From assembly GCA_017462145.1 (NCBI GenBank), contig JAFTRT010000100.1:1-7273 (forward strand): 7,273 nucleotides of DNA. The letters are read 5' to 3'. The DNA comes from Clostridia bacterium (GTDB lineage: Bacteria; Bacillota_A; Clostridia; Oscillospirales; CAG-272). The notes beneath the pieces are model-generated. The model had not been told where the DNA came from. It made no database searches and saw only the letters and a program-made list of their open reading frames with translations. Position numbers and translations under genes: made by a program. Of this stretch, positions 6,735 through 7,273 are shown piece after piece. Each line of letters begins with the position of its first letter. The stretch's first letter is position 1.

Positions 6735-7273
6735 TTACAGAAATTCGTCAAGCAAAATTTTTGTAATTTGAAGCTTTGCGTGATCCGACAGATAGGTAGA
6801 CAAATTGGAGAACCTACCGCTGATCTCCAAATTAAAATCCCCCTCGTAGCCCACTTCCTCCAGAGCCTCCGCCAAAGCCTTAAAATCAATCACACCCGTC
6901 ATGGGAACCCAATGATTATCGTTCTTACCGTTGTTATCATGTACGTGCAGTGTATGTAGCTCTTTTCCTGCCATGCGAACGGCATCCGCAGGCTCCAACT
7001 CCATATTTCTGGCATGTCCGGTGTCCAAGCAAAACTTCAAATGATCATCGTTGACACGACGAACAAAGGCCACCATCTGCTCCACAGAGGACACAGACAG
7101 GTGCTTCAAACCCATGTTTTCAATACACAGAATCACGCCCTTTTCTTTGGCGTAAGGCAACAGCTTCCGCACAAACTCTTCATTAATGGCCCACGTTCCC
7201 TCGGGATCGGGGTCGTTTCGTGCACCGTAGGGCATCAACGGATGGTACACCACATACGGACTGCCAATCAAAG
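6735..7273 (-). CDS. Sugar phosphate isomerase/epimerase-like TIM-barrel protein, 5' end outside the window
   Basis: The last 178 or so residues of a xylose isomerase-like TIM-barrel protein (PF01261 type, cytoplasmic, usually metal-dependent). Members interconvert keto sugars or act on inositol derivatives; the exact substrate cannot be told. Family strands with likely metal ligands are visible. Counting from the first codon at 7271, they are ILCIENMG (E51), KFCLDTGHA (D83, H86), LHVHDNNGKNDNHWVPMTG (H109, H111, D118, H120) and FNLEISG (E149). The pattern E, D/H, HxHD, D.H..P..G, E is complete for the C-terminal half. The first in-window codon that could start the frame is a TTG at 7271, which falls in the middle of a barrel strand (IGSPYVVYHP), so the gene must continue beyond the right edge; about 90-110 residues are missing by comparison with the usual 270-290. 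A strong terminator follows, so it belongs to a separate transcription unit. The fold is confident; the substrate is unknown. Confidence 0.9.
   Translation of the reverse strand, partial: LIGSPYVVYHPLMPYGARNDPDPEGTWAINEEFVRKLLPYAKEKGVILCIENMGLKHLSVSSVEQMVAFVRRVNDDHLKFCLDTGHARNMELEPADAVRMAGKELHTLHVHDNNGKNDNHWVPMTGVIDFKALAEALEEVGYEGDFNLEISGRFSNLSTYLSDHAKLQITKILLDEFL

Noticed and set aside
7269..7271. TTG as the start of the isomerase-like gene
   Set aside because: It falls in the middle of a conserved barrel strand, and a typical family member would have about 100 more residues upstream; the true start is outside the window.

Overview
The window is a compact, single-direction stretch of a bacterial chromosome: every convincing gene lies on the minus strand, so the map reads from high to low coordinates. 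Strong AGGAGG-type ribosome binding sites, roughly balanced base composition, the gene families present and their tight packing suggest a Firmicute, most likely a Clostridia-class anaerobe (for example a gut Oscillospirales-like lineage). This placement rests on gene content and signals only, not on a marker gene.

Layout in transcription order: (1) The 3' part of a sugar phosphate isomerase/epimerase-like TIM-barrel gene enters from the right edge and stops at 6735. It is closed by an intrinsic terminator (hairpin 6688-6725, T tract 6681-6687). (2) An extended -10 promoter (TGTACA, 17 bp, TATAAT) starts a new unit. (3) rlmB, the 23S rRNA Gm2251 2'-O-methyltransferase. (4) A 1035-residue membrane protein not recognised by name. 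It has a very acidic N-terminal third, eight predicted membrane helices and a cytoplasmic domain that reads like a P1B-type ATPase stripped of its catalytic motifs. (5) A TIGR03960-family B12-domain radical SAM protein, overlapping gene 4 by 4 bp (ATGA). (6) A TIGR03936/DUF2344 radical SAM-linked protein, overlapping gene 5 by 25 bp, ending at 18. The left edge cuts the window just past this stop; in related genomes a ribonuclease E/G gene often follows, but none of it can be seen here.

Genes 3 to 6 look like one operon: 30 bp between rlmB and gene 4, then two overlaps, with no terminator in between. Two members are a known genomic pair (radical SAM protein and its DUF2344 partner) and rlmB is an rRNA modification enzyme, so the operon has an RNA-modification flavour. 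The main item of interest is gene 4. Its order of helices and soluble domains follows a copper/zinc-type P1B ATPase, but the DKTGT, TGE, CPx and GDGxND motifs are altered or absent while the reading frame stays open over 3.1 kb. This points to a pseudoenzyme kept for a non-pumping role. No gene-free stretch exceeds 300 bases; the longest is the 173-base gap 6562-6734, which holds the terminator and the promoter.
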